Positions 8,556-16,361 of a stretch of DNA of 38,303 bases are shown here, in pieces. The stretch's first letter is position 1. Each line of letters starts with the position of its first letter. Source of the stretch: JBALVO01 sp036961445 (GTDB lineage Bacteria; Pseudomonadota; Gammaproteobacteria; Pseudomonadales; Halieaceae). The notes under the pieces were generated by a model that saw only the letters and a program-made list of their open reading frames with translations, was not told the origin of the DNA and searched no databases. The position numbers and the translations under genes were made by a program. The stretch lies in NCBI GenBank assembly GCA_036961445.1, contig JBALVO010000024.1:1-38303 (forward strand). Direction: 5' to 3'.

Positions 8556-11401
8556 GTAGGGCCGGCGTCTTCCAGCAACTGGTGCTGCCTTTTATCAAAC
8601 TGCTTTTGCCGCGCCTGCCACGCTGAGGGTTTCGTAACACGGGTGGCCTGCACCGCAGTCACCTTGTATTCGGGACAATTGGTCGCCCAGTCAGAGTTAT
8701 CAGTGGTAATCACATTGGCCCCGGACAGCGGATGATGGAATGTCGTATAGACCACGCCCGGCTTCACTTGTTCGGAAATACAGGCACGCAACACCGTATT
8801 ACCCACCCTGCTGGCAATGCCCACCCAGTCACTGTCAGCAATACCGCGTTCTTCCGCGTCAAAAGGATGAATCTCCAGGGTATCTTCTTCATGCCATTGG
8901 CTGTTGGCGGTGCGGCGCGTCTGAGCACCGACGTTGTATTGGCTGAGGATGCGACCGGTGGTGAGCAATAGCGGGAACTTGCGATTGGCACGCTCGTCGG
9001 TAGCGACATATTCGGTCAGGGCGAAAAAGCCCTTACCGCGCACGAACTCACCCACATGCATCGTAGGGGTGCCCTCAGGCGCGTGCTCGTCGCAGGGCCA
9101 TTGTATGCTGCCAAGGGCATCGAGCTTGTCGTAGCTGACACCATGAAAAGTCGGGGTGAGGCGAGCGATCTCATCCATAATCTGTGATGGGTGCTGATAA
9201 TGCATGGGGCTGTCCATGGCGTTGGCCAGGTCCATGGTCACCTCCCAATCCTCCTTACCACATAGCGCTGGCATAACTTTGCGCACGCGGGAAATACGGC
9301 GCTCCGCATTGGTGAAAGTTCCGTTCTTTTCCAGAAAGGATGACCCGGGCAGAAACACGTGGGCGTACTTGGCGGTCTCGTTGAGAAAAATATCCTGCAC
9401 CACCAGGCATTCCAACGACTCCAATGCTGCCTGTATATGCTGCGTATTGGGATCGGACTGGGCCACGTCCTCGCCCTGGCAATACAAGCCCCTGAAATCG
9501 CCGTCCACCGCGGCATCAAACATATTGGGGATTCGCATACCCGGTTCCGGATCCAGAGTCACATTCCATTCCTGTTCAAACAGGGCCCTGGTGGCCGCAT
9601 CAGACAGGTGACGATAGCCGGGAAGCTCGTGGGGGAAAGAACCCATATCGCAGGACCCCTGCACATTATTTTGCCCGCGCATGGGATTGACGCCCACGCC
9701 CTCTCGGCCCAGATTGCCGGTCAGCATAGCGAGATTGGCGATACCCATCACTGCGGTCGAGCCCTGGCTGTGCTCGGTGACCCCAAGTCCGTAGTAGATG
9801 GCACCATTAGCGGCAGACGCATACAGCCGGGCGGCAGCGCGCAGTTGCTCAGCGGGCACGCCGGTAGCAACTTCCATCAGCTCAGGAGAATGCCGCGGGT
9901 CGCCAATGAAGGCCATCCAGCGCGCAAACTCTTCCAGGTCACAGCGCTCGCGGATAAAGGCCTCGTCGTGTAAGCCTTCGGTAACAATCACATGGGCCAG
10001 GGTATTCAGCACCGCAACATTGGAGCCCGGGTTTACCGCCAAATGGTAATCGGCGCTGATGTGTGGCGCGTTGACCAGTTCGATACTGCGCGGATCTATG
10101 ACGATTAATTGAGCACCCTCGCGCAGTCGCTTTTTTAGACGCGAGCCAAACACCGGGTGCGCCTCGGTTGGATTGGAACCCATCACTACAATCACATCCG
10201 CTTGTTCTACAGAGGCGAAAGTCTGGGTACCGGCAGATTCCCCCAGCGTTGTCTTCAGGCCATAACCGGTGGGGGAATGACAAACGCGAGCACAGGTGTC
10301 GATATTGTTATTGCCAAAACCCGAGCGCACCAGTTTCTGCACCAGGTAGACCTCTTCGTTGGTGCATCGCGAGGAGGAGATCGCTCCGATACTGTTGCGA
10401 CCGTGCCGGGCCTGTATCGCCCGGAAGCGTGCGGCGGTGTGTGCAATGGCTTGTTCCCAGGAAACCACCTGCCAGGTATCGTCGATACTGTCGCGTATCA
10501 TCGGTTGTGTAATGCGATCTTTATGGGTGGCATAGCCAAAGGCGAACCGTCCCTTCACGCAGGCATGGCCCTCGTTAGCCTTACCGTCTTTGTGGGGCAC
10601 CATACGCACCACGGTATTGCCCTTCATCTCCGCCCGGAAGGAGCAGCCCACGCCGCAGTAGGCGCAAGTGGTAATCGTTGAGTGTTCGGGCACACCCAGC
10701 TCAATCATGCTGTTCTCTGTGAGAGTCGCGGTGGGGCAGGCCTGTACGCAAGCACCGCAGGAAACGCACTCAGAGTCCATAAAGGCCTCACCCTGACCGG
10801 CGCTGACCCTGGAATCAAAGCCGCGGCCCTCGATGGTCAGCGCAAAAGTACCCTGTACTTCCTCACAGGCACGCACACAGCGCGAGCAGACAATGCACTT
10901 GGCCGGATCAAAGGTGAAATAGGGATTGGACTGGTCCTTGTGCTGGTCCAGATGATTGGCTCCATCGATACCATAGCGCACCTCGCGCAGCCCCAGTTCG
11001 CCAGCGGTGTCCTGCAGCTCACAATCACCATTAGTAGGGCAGGTCAGGCAATCCAGCGGATGGTCGGAGATATACAACTCCATCACATTGCGCCGCAAGG
11101 TGCCCAGTTCATCGGTCTGCGTGCGCACGACCATGTCGGGCCCTACCGGCGTGGTGCACGACGCGGGACGCCCCTTCACGCCGTCTATCTCGACCAGGCA
11201 TACACGGCATGAACCAAACGCCTGCAAGGAATCAGTGGCGCACAATTTCGGCACCTTGATACCGGCCTCCGCTGCGGCGCGCATTACGGAAGTGCCGGCG
11301 GGCACGGTGACTTGCACACCGTCTATCGACAGGGTTACCGGTTCCACGGCGGCACTGGGAGGCGTGCCGTAATCTTTTTCAGGTTCGTAATAATGCAACA
11401 T
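8552..11401 (-). CDS. fdsA: NAD-dependent formate dehydrogenase alpha subunit (Mo-bisPGD catalytic subunit)
   Basis: Catalytic subunit, 949 residues, oxidising formate to CO2 and passing electrons to FdsB. In order: an N-terminal 2Fe-2S domain (Cys54, 65, 68, 82); a His-Cys 4Fe-4S segment (Cys118, 121, 127); two ferredoxin 4Fe-4S motifs (Cys169-172-175-179 and Cys212-215-218-222); a further 4Fe-4S site (Cys246, 249, 253, 281) opening the molybdopterin domain; and the catalytic ARVCHSPT with Cys374 as Mo ligand next to His375. Cysteine replaces the selenocysteine found in E. coli FdhF. The C-terminal molydopterin dinucleotide-binding domain (LTTGRILSQYN, HEEDTLEIHP) is complete. It starts 53 bp after fdsB on the same strand. 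No Tat or other signal is seen, so the enzyme is cytoplasmic. Confidence 0.96.
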   Translation of the reverse strand: MLHYYEPEKDYGTPPSAAVEPVTLSIDGVQVTVPAGTSVMRAAAEAGIKVPKLCATDSLQAFGSCRVCLVEIDGVKGRPASCTTPVGPDMVVRTQTDELGTLRRNVMELYISDHPLDCLTCPTNGDCELQDTAGELGLREVRYGIDGANHLDQHKDQSNPYFTFDPAKCIVCSRCVRACEEVQGTFALTIEGRGFDSRVSAGQGEAFMDSECVSCGACVQACPTATLTENSMIELGVPEHSTITTCAYCGVGCSFRAEMKGNTVVRMVPHKDGKANEGHACVKGRFAFGYATHKDRITQPMIRDSIDDTWQVVSWEQAIAHTAARFRAIQARHGRNSIGAISSSRCTNEEVYLVQKLVRSGFGNNNIDTCARVCHSPTGYGLKTTLGESAGTQTFASVEQADVIVVMGSNPTEAHPVFGSRLKKRLREGAQLIVIDPRSIELVNAPHISADYHLAVNPGSNVAVLNTLAHVIVTEGLHDEAFIRERCDLEEFARWMAFIGDPRHSPELMEVATGVPAEQLRAAARLYASAANGAIYYGLGVTEHSQGSTAVMGIANLAMLTGNLGREGVGVNPMRGQNNVQGSCDMGSFPHELPGYRHLSDAATRALFEQEWNVTLDPEPGMRIPNMFDAAVDGDFRGLYCQGEDVAQSDPNTQHIQAALESLECLVVQDIFLNETAKYAHVFLPGSSFLEKNGTFTNAERRISRVRKVMPALCGKEDWEVTMDLANAMDSPMHYQHPSQIMDEIARLTPTFHGVSYDKLDALGSIQWPCDEHAPEGTPTMHVGEFVRGKGFFALTEYVATDERANRKFPLLLTTGRILSQYNVGAQTRRTANSQWHEEDTLEIHPFDAEERGIADSDWVGIASRVGNTVLRACISEQVKPGVVYTTFHHPLSGANVITTDNSDWATNCPEYKVTAVQATRVTKPSAWQARQKQFDKRQHQLLEDAGPT

Positions 11402-11454
11402 CGTATTTCCTCTAGAGCCAGTTGGACTCGGCCGCTACTACAAAAGTTCGGCGC

Positions 11455-12984
11455 TCAGCCGAAGTCCTCGACAAAATACTCCAACGCACTGCGCACCGGC
11501 ATGGGTGTAAGCCCGCCCATGGCGCATAGCGAGCTTTGCTCCATGGTGTTGCACAGATCGCGCAACAAGTCCTGGTTTTTTTCTGGTTCCTGCCGGGCGA
11601 TGATTTTGTCGATTACCTCAACACCCCGGGTAGAACCTATGCGACACGGGGTGCATTTGCCGCAGGACTCCGTGGCGCAAAACTCCATGGCAAAGCGCGC
11701 CTGTGCACTCATATCCACCGTGTCATCAAATACCACCACGCCGCCGTGACCAAGCATGGCACCCGCAGCGGCGAAGGCCTCGTAGTCCAGTGCCATATCC
11801 CATTGGGATTCCGGCAAGTAAGCACCCAGCGGGCCACCCACCTGAATCGCCCTGATAGGCCGGCCACTGTAACTACCGCCACCAAACTCCTGCACTGCAT
11901 GGCGCAAGGTAGCCCCATAGGGCAGCTCCACCAGGCCGCCGCGAAGGATATTGCCGGCCAGTTGCACGGTCAGCGTACCCCGTGATCGCCCTACCCCGAA
12001 ATCCTGGTAAAAGCTGGCTCCGCGGGCCAATACTGTGGTGACAGCCGCCAGGGTTAATACATTGTTGACCACTGTCGGTTGGCCGAACAGCCCGGCTATC
12101 GCTGGCAGTGGTGGCTTTACGCGCACCATGCCGCGCTTGCCCTCCAGACTGTCCAATAGCGCTGTCTCTTCACCGCAGATATAGGCGCCCGCGCCCACGC
12201 GCACTTCCAGATGGAAGCTTTTGCCGCTGCCACAAATATCATCGCCCAGATAGGATTTCTCGATCGCAATCGCGATTGCGACGGTTAGGATTTCCAATGC
12301 CCTTGGGTACTCCGACCGTAAATAGATATATCCCTGGTTAGCACCGACTGCCAGACCGGCGATCACCATGCCTTCAATCAATTGGTAGGGATCAGCTTCC
12401 ATTAACAAACGATCGGCAAAAGTGCCGGAGTCGCCCTCGTCAGCGTTGCACACAATGAACTTCTGCCCCGACTGAGCATTTAACACTGTCTGCCATTTGA
12501 TACCCGCCGGGAAGGCAGCGCCGCCGCGGCCGCGCAACCCCGACGCGAGCACCTCATCCACTATCTCCTGGGGCGACAACTGCAGCGCTTTTTCCAGGCC
12601 GACAAAGCCCTCCAGTGAACGATAATGCGCAAGGGAGGTTGGATCGCCCAGGCCTGCCCGGGCAAAGGTCAAGCGTTGCTGACCCTTGAGCCAGCTTATA
12701 TCCGCTGTCGGCCCCTGATATAGAGGGTGCAACGATATATCATCTGCCAGCGCGTCCAGTAGGCCGGGTATATCGGCTGCACTGACCGGGCCAAAGGCGA
12801 GACGTTGCCCCTGGTACTCCATCTCCAGCAAAGGCTCTAGCCAGAAGATGCCGCGGGAGCCATTGCGCACCAGTTCGATCTCCAGCGAGCGAATGCGTGC
12901 CTGTTCTGTTAAAGCCACCGCCACTTCATCCGCCCCACAAGCCAGTGCGGTAGTATCCCGGGGCAGGTAAATGCGCAAGCTCAT
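11455..12984 (-). CDS. fdsB: NAD-dependent formate dehydrogenase beta subunit (NuoF-like)
   Basis: A 509-residue NuoF-like flavoprotein that passes electrons from FdsA to NAD+. After a short thioredoxin-like N-terminal region (about residues 1-110) comes the NADH/FMN domain with SGLRGRGGAAFPAG (149-161), CNADEGDSGTF (179-189) and AGAYICGEETALL (265-277). The 4Fe-4S cluster is ligated by Cys441, 444 and 447 in ESCGKCTPCRIG plus Cys487. The four-base overlap with fdsG and the colinear order are those of standard fdsGBA operons. Confidence 0.95.
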   Translation of the reverse strand: MSLRIYLPRDTTALACGADEVAVALTEQARIRSLEIELVRNGSRGIFWLEPLLEMEYQGQRLAFGPVSAADIPGLLDALADDISLHPLYQGPTADISWLKGQQRLTFARAGLGDPTSLAHYRSLEGFVGLEKALQLSPQEIVDEVLASGLRGRGGAAFPAGIKWQTVLNAQSGQKFIVCNADEGDSGTFADRLLMEADPYQLIEGMVIAGLAVGANQGYIYLRSEYPRALEILTVAIAIAIEKSYLGDDICGSGKSFHLEVRVGAGAYICGEETALLDSLEGKRGMVRVKPPLPAIAGLFGQPTVVNNVLTLAAVTTVLARGASFYQDFGVGRSRGTLTVQLAGNILRGGLVELPYGATLRHAVQEFGGGSYSGRPIRAIQVGGPLGAYLPESQWDMALDYEAFAAAGAMLGHGGVVVFDDTVDMSAQARFAMEFCATESCGKCTPCRIGSTRGVEVIDKIIARQEPEKNQDLLRDLCNTMEQSSLCAMGGLTPMPVRSALEYFVEDFG

Positions 12985-13454
12985 TCTATCGGTCCTGCGG
13001 TGGTGAGCGCGTCGAGCAGCACATCCAGTCGCGCCGCATCTACCCGGGCATGGATAGCATCATCGATGCGCACAGAAGGAGAGCAGGCGCAATTGCCCAG
13101 GCAGTAAACGGGCTCCAGACTGACAGCACCGTCTGGCGTAGTGCCACCAAAATCGATACCCAGGATGTCTTTGGCGTGGGCTTCCAACACCCGGGATCCC
13201 ATCGCCTGGCAGGCTTCAGCACGGCAAATCTGCAACACATGCCGACCCGCGGGCGCGCTGCGAAAATCGTGGTAGAAACTGATGACACCGTGCACTTCGG
13301 CCCGTGACAGGTTCAGGCCTTTGGCTATAGCCGCGACCGACTCCGGGGGAACGTAGCCGATCTTCGCTTGAATCGTATGTAACAGGGGTAACAGTCCGCC
13401 AGGAACTTCCCTATATTGCAGTATCTGCTGCGCTATTATTTGTTCCACCTGCAA
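12981..13454 (-). CDS. fdsG: NAD-dependent formate dehydrogenase gamma subunit (NuoE-like)
   Basis: A 157-residue NuoE-like 2Fe-2S protein. The four cluster ligands are Cys77 and Cys82 (CRAEAC) and Cys118 and Cys122 (CLGNCACSP). GVISFYHDFR is the typical NuoE helix segment. The preferred start is TTG 13454-13452, with GGAG nine bases upstream; a GTG two codons later is an alternative with a worse-placed ribosome-binding site. It is the first gene of the fds operon, so the operon promoter should lie within 13455-13778. No regulator gene of the usual LysR type is next to it here. Confidence 0.92.
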   Translation of the reverse strand: MQVEQIIAQQILQYREVPGGLLPLLHTIQAKIGYVPPESVAAIAKGLNLSRAEVHGVISFYHDFRSAPAGRHVLQICRAEACQAMGSRVLEAHAKDILGIDFGGTTPDGAVSLEPVYCLGNCACSPSVRIDDAIHARVDAARLDVLLDALTTAGPIE

Positions 13455-13778
13455 GCGCTCTCACTCCGTATATCTGAATACCAACCAAGTATATGCCCAT
13501 CCGCGCACTAACACAGCATTGGCTACTAATGTGATGAACCATCCCGGCTTCATGCGAGATTGCCCCAGGTTTGCTACAGTGCCAGACACCCATTCGACAA
13601 CAGGTACTACCATGGCGTTGATAACGCCGAAATTTCGTAACGACCTGGTCGAGCTTGAACCTGTTTTCCAGTCGCTTTTTAAGCCTTACCGCCATTTATA
13701 GAAAGCCAGAATTCGTTTTCACAAGATACCTTGACGCCCTATCAGGCTGTTAGCCAACTTCTAGGAGTCTATGCCAGC
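13455..13778. other. Divergent intergenic region between fdsG and the accessory island
   Basis: This 324-bp spacer must hold the fds operon promoter (minus strand) and a promoter for the SnoaL-like gene (plus strand). I could not identify either by its -10/-35 sequence. It contains a 29-codon plus-strand frame at 13613-13702 that is too short to call. GTTAGCC at 13750 resembles an integron core site, but I find no matching upstream partner. The change of strand and base composition around 13.7 kb marks the left edge of the accessory stretch. Confidence 0.5.
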
Positions 13779-14234
13779 ATGAAATATTTGACAGCAATTT
13801 TTTTACTTGTCAGTTCTCTTTCACAAGCTGGTGAAAATAATGAGGTCGATATATTCATCGAAAGTTTCTATCACAACTTTAGCCAGAGGAATTTCAAAAA
13901 GATTGCGGAAGAATACTTCCATAAAGATGCCCAGTTTATATTCGGGGAACATATTATGGTTCCTGGCAACGCCACTGAAATCGAGTCTGTATTCCTTGCA
14001 ATAATTGACTCGCTAGAAAAAGAGGATTATCAGAAGTCCGTGGTTCGAAGTATCAGCAAAAATTACACTGGTAACACCTATGTTGTAGCAACAATATACT
14101 TTGACAGATTTAAAAATAATAAGGAAAAACTAGATAGTATGTGTAGTACATATTCCATTGTTAAACTTGCAGGTTCCTGGAAAATTCTCGCCTGGTTCCC
14201 GAGTAAACCCGAAAAAGAAGATAGTTGCTTTTAA
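13779..14234 (+). CDS. Secreted SnoaL/NTF2-like hypothetical protein
   Basis: A 151-residue protein starting at ATG 13779, with AGGAG about ten bases upstream. Residues 1-17 (MKYLTAIFLLVSSLSQA) are a signal peptide. The mature part has the pattern of an NTF2/SnoaL-like cone: helix FIESFYHNFSQRNFKKIAEEYFHKDAQFIFG, a middle segment around IESVFLAIIDSL, then beta strands SVVRSI, TYVVATIYFDRF and SWKILAWFPS. The fold call is from pattern only, without a recognised catalytic residue. Codon use is clearly AT-richer than in the fds genes, suggesting horizontal transfer. The stop codon is followed after five bases by a 78-bp attC-like palindrome. Confidence 0.65.
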   Translation: MKYLTAIFLLVSSLSQAGENNEVDIFIESFYHNFSQRNFKKIAEEYFHKDAQFIFGEHIMVPGNATEIESVFLAIIDSLEKEDYQKSVVRSISKNYTGNTYVVATIYFDRFKNNKEKLDSMCSTYSIVKLAGSWKILAWFPSKPEKEDSCF

Positions 14235-14239
14235 GAGCC

Positions 14240-14317
14240 GCATAACAAACTTTGCAAACGGGAGACACACAGTGGATGCAATCGCCCCTCTCGATACATA
14301 TGCCAACTCAGTTATGC
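14240..14317. repeat. attC-like imperfect palindrome after the SnoaL-like gene
   Basis: GCATAAC at 14240-14246 and its exact complement GTTATGC at 14311-14317 flank a 64-bp centre. Just inside are a short unpaired spacer and then a second, imperfect arm pair (TTTGCAAACG at 14251-14260 against the complement of the bases around 14296-14305, about 7 of 10 matching). This two-box architecture, the AAC/GTT triplets, the length of 78 bp and the position five bases after a stop codon match integron attC sites. The outer 7-mers deviate at one position each from the RYYYAAC/GTTRRRY consensus. No integrase is in the window. Confidence 0.5.
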
Positions 14318-14406
14318 CTCTTCACAGGGCGATACTGATCATCCATTCCTGGCACATAAAGGACGGATTTAGAGCCAAACCCTACGTCTAACTCCGTTTT
14401 CTTTAG

Positions 14407-14473
14407 GGTGATAGCCGACCTTTTCAATATCGCAGGGTGAAATCCCGCTAACCGTCTCCTGTATAGTCAGTAG
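14407..14473 (+). repeat. Conserved leader-like element, copy A
   Basis: Begins GGTGATAGCCGAC and carries GGGTGAAATCCC 28 bases in, ending near AGTCAGTAG. The first 13 bases are identical to copy B (15643), the second block matches at about nine of twelve positions, and both copies are 67-68 bp long. The element starts 120 bp before the ATG of the GDCCVxC gene; copy B starts 121 bp before its gene. It may be a structured leader or part of a recombination repeat. Confidence 0.5.
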
Positions 14474-14526
14474 CGGCACCAGGTACTAGCGACCAAACCG
14501 ACCTGATCGATAACGAAGGCTGCACT

Positions 14527-14739
14527 ATGAATGAAGTCATTCTGGAATCAGAAATTACTTGTCCGATGTGCGGGCACAGAAAAAAAGAAACTATGCCTAT
14601 GGATGCATGTCAGTGGTACTACGAGTGTGAATCCTGCCGAAAACTACTCAAGCCGAAAGCGGGAGACTGCTGCGTTTACTGTTCGTATGGATCGGTGAAT
14701 TGTCCGCCGATTCAAGCTGGAAGCTCCTGCTGTGAGTAA
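14527..14739 (+). CDS. GDCCVxC-type cysteine-rich mini-protein
   Basis: A 70-residue cytoplasmic protein with eleven cysteines. It has a CPMC pair (residues 12-15), an ECESC pair (34-37), and the signature GDCCVYCSYG (46-55) followed by NCPPIQ. This matches the small GDCCVxC family, which includes selenoprotein members and is often seen near metal- or mercury-resistance genes; here the signature positions are ordinary cysteines. The paired CxxC motifs suggest a zinc ribbon or metal-thiolate protein (inference). AAGG sits about seven bases before the ATG. No mer or other metal-resistance gene is next to it, so it appears as a stand-alone cassette-like gene. Confidence 0.85.
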   Translation: MNEVILESEITCPMCGHRKKETMPMDACQWYYECESCRKLLKPKAGDCCVYCSYGSVNCPPIQAGSSCCE

Positions 14740-14742
14740 GCA

Positions 14743-14793
14743 TTGACCTGAGGGCAAGATCCGACATTGCACTCCGTTGTTTTCTCAGGTTAA
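14743..14793. repeat. Inverted repeat after the GDCCVxC gene
   Basis: TTGACCTGAG (14743-14752) and CTCAGGTTAA (14784-14793) pair at nine of ten positions around a 31-base loop. The left arm starts four bases after the stop codon. There is no T-run after the right arm, so it is not a convincing rho-independent terminator. Confidence 0.45.
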
Positions 14794-15007
14794 TTGTGCG
14801 GGGCCTTACATTGAAAATGTGTACAGATACTATTTTGAATACACGTCGTGTAAGCAGCTATTTCAATTGCCGTGCGACACTTATCATGAATCTGGCGCGG
14901 AGTGGACGCCTCTTGATTAAAGAGGATCATAGTAGGGCGCCTTGCAGATCGAAGAAAGAATGATATCCGTCGCGCAGAAAGGTCTTCTTGGAGGTACGAT
15001 CTCAACC

Positions 15008-15061
15008 GGTCAAAGGTTGCTAGACATCAGGTCAAAGCTGACCTGATGCCGGCCTTTGCCT
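15008..15061. repeat. Two-arm hairpin upstream of the VOC gene
   Basis: An inner perfect 10-bp stem, CATCAGGTCA (15025-15034) with TGACCTGATG (15039-15048), closes on the tetraloop AAGC. Outside it, after asymmetric 8- and 4-base internal loops, CAAAGG (15011-15016) pairs with CCTTTG (15053-15058). No T-run follows on either strand. The right flank from CTGATG through GCCTAT resembles the right half of the element at 15643-15710, with about 22 of 29 bases matching. Confidence 0.6.
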
Positions 15062-15172
15062 ATGAGCAGCCGCAAACTACGTCAGCTCAGCCCCACCTAT
15101 CTTCGAATTCCGTGTACTCTATGCCGCTACTTTTATCAGCAATGCGAATCAAGTCTAAATCCAGGAGTCATC

Positions 15173-15568
15173 ATGAAACAAATTACTCGGATAAATCACT
15201 TAGGTCTACGCGTCCGAGATCTTGCCCTCGCTCGTGCATTCTATGAGAAGCTGGGCTTCGAATTTTTAGGGGGTCCGATTGGCCCTGAGCCAGTAGCGAT
15301 CGTGGAACATCCGTCGGGAGTCAACATCAATTTCATTCTCAACGCATCGCCCGGTGCATCTCCGACCAATGTGTTGATGGACGAGCCAGTGAAACACACG
15401 GGCTTCACCCACATCGCGTTAGAGATAACCGATGTAGAAGGCGTAAAGCGTCAACTCGATAGTCATGACATTGTTATAACCGAATCGGTAGAATTTGAAG
15501 GCGCCGTGTTCTTTTTCGTGCGCGACCCTGATGGAAATGTGATCGAATTTCACAAACCAGCCTCTTAA
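15173..15568 (+). CDS. VOC-family (glyoxalase/dioxygenase-like) protein
   Basis: A 131-residue vicinal-oxygen-chelate protein with two beta-alpha-beta-beta-beta modules. The start ATG 15173 has AGGAG six bases upstream; the open frame to its left is non-coding. The first module is ITRINHLGLRVRDLALARAFYEKLGFEF with His9; the second is HTGFTHIALEITDVEGVKRQL with His80, followed by FVRDPDGNVIEF with Glu125. These are the positions of the VOC metal ligands. The substrate is unknown: glyoxalase-, fosfomycin- and dioxygenase-type members share this fold, and no specific resistance motif is evident. It is a lone gene in the cassette-like island. Confidence 0.85.
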   Translation: MKQITRINHLGLRVRDLALARAFYEKLGFEFLGGPIGPEPVAIVEHPSGVNINFILNASPGASPTNVLMDEPVKHTGFTHIALEITDVEGVKRQLDSHDIVITESVEFEGAVFFFVRDPDGNVIEFHKPAS

Positions 15569-15637
15569 CAATCAACCGACTGCCTATAGCACAACTGCGG
15601 ACTAGAATCGGTGAAACCTGGCACTCGGGAAGTCCCC

Positions 15638-15710
15638 AATAAGGTGATAGCCGACGGTTTCCAGGCACCGGGTAAAATCCAGGCTGATGTCGGTTTTCGC
15701 CTATTAGTAG
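15638..15710 (+). repeat. Conserved leader-like element, copy B, with imperfect 17-nt palindromic arms
   Basis: This is the second copy of the element at 14407. In addition its ends form an imperfect palindrome: AATAAGGTGATAGCCGAC (15638-15655) pairs with the complement of 15689-15705, with fourteen matches, three mismatches and one bulged base, around a 33-base centre. Bulged, imperfect arms are typical of folded recombination sites such as attC, but also of structured RNA leaders. It starts 121 bp (GGTGAT at 15643) before the ATG of the thioesterase gene. Confidence 0.5.
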
Positions 15711-15763
15711 ACTTCGCTGTACCCTTGTAGGTTTGGGAAATAGCGTTTCATAGGAGCCGAAAA

Positions 15764-16177
15764 ATGCAGGATTTTACGAACACCAGTCAAGATAATGTGG
15801 GAGAGGTATACGATCAACTATTTGCGCCCTGGATAAAGCAACTGGGACTGCATGCAATTGAGGTGAGTGACGGCAAGGCCTCAGCAATAATGCCGCAAGA
15901 TCCGTCCCTATTCTGGTTGGGCGGAGCGATTTGCGGTCAGGCGATCATAGCGGCAATCGATACGGTTGCCTGTCTGGCGATGGCTACCAGTGACCGACAG
16001 GCCAAGGGCACCGTGAGCCTGAACACACAGTTTATAAGGCCTGCGCTTAAGGAGGACCTAAGAATCGAGGTTTCAGTACTAAATTTTGGCCGAACTATAG
16101 CCTATGCTGAAGCGAAGGTTACCTTTGTGGAGTCTGAGAAACTGGTGGCGCACGCCACACTAGAGTTTGCATTCTGA
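15764..16177 (+). CDS. PaaI-type hotdog thioesterase
   Basis: A 137-residue single hotdog domain, probably a cytoplasmic acyl-CoA thioesterase. The segment LFWLGGAICGQAIIAAIDTVACLA corresponds to the central helix of PaaI-like enzymes, with Asp in IDT as the likely catalytic acid. It is followed by strands TVSLNTQFIRPA and DLRIEVSVLNFGRTIAYAEAKV, typical of the family. AGGAG is eight bases before the start. The gene is isolated: no phenylacetate or fatty-acid genes are nearby, so the substrate is unknown. Confidence 0.82.
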   Translation: MQDFTNTSQDNVGEVYDQLFAPWIKQLGLHAIEVSDGKASAIMPQDPSLFWLGGAICGQAIIAAIDTVACLAMATSDRQAKGTVSLNTQFIRPALKEDLRIEVSVLNFGRTIAYAEAKVTFVESEKLVAHATLEFAF

Positions 16178-16213
16178 CGATAACGCTACATCAACCACCC
16201 CATGACCGATTGA

Positions 16214-16277
16214 CCGCTGTGTGGTTTTGCCTGTTTGGTCTATATTGGGCAGTAGGACAAAGAAATACTCACAGCGG
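16214..16277. repeat. Inverted repeat after the thioesterase gene
   Basis: CCGCTGTG (16214-16221) and CACAGCGG (16270-16277) are exact complements around a 48-base centre. The sequence from GCTG at 16216 onward resembles the right half of copy B if three single-base gaps are allowed. An 8-bp inverted repeat alone can occur by chance. Confidence 0.3.
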
Positions 16278-16361
16278 CCAACCTCGAAACTTGGGAGTCA
16301 GCCTTTCAAATGAAGCAGTTCCCGTGTTATTGCCTATAGATAAAGTGCAAAGGATCTGCCA

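Larger units (their letters stand above)
14740..15172. other. 433-bp spacer without a convincing gene
   Basis: The spacer holds two palindromes (14743-14793 and 15008-15061). A minus-strand frame at 14790-15005 is open for 71 codons, but it lacks a recognisable protein pattern and I do not call it. For bacterial genes of 70-130 codons a spacer this long is unusual. It could contain a decayed gene or regulatory RNA. Confidence 0.4.

Noticed and set aside
13613..13702. 29-residue plus-strand frame (MALITPKFRN start)
   Set aside because: It reads like the start of a protein and could be a remnant at the island's left edge. It is too short, lacks a clear ribosome-binding site and has no recognised family.
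14407..14473. FMN (RFN) riboswitch
   Set aside because: Words such as GGTGATAG, GCAGGGTGAAAT and TATAGTC recall RFN elements, but their order is wrong, the first half of the conserved core is absent, and the downstream gene has no link to flavin metabolism.
14790..15005. 71-codon minus-strand frame in the 433-bp spacer
   Set aside because: Amino-acid pattern is not protein-family-like, there is no ribosome-binding site of note, and it is interrupted in composition by the palindromes on each side.
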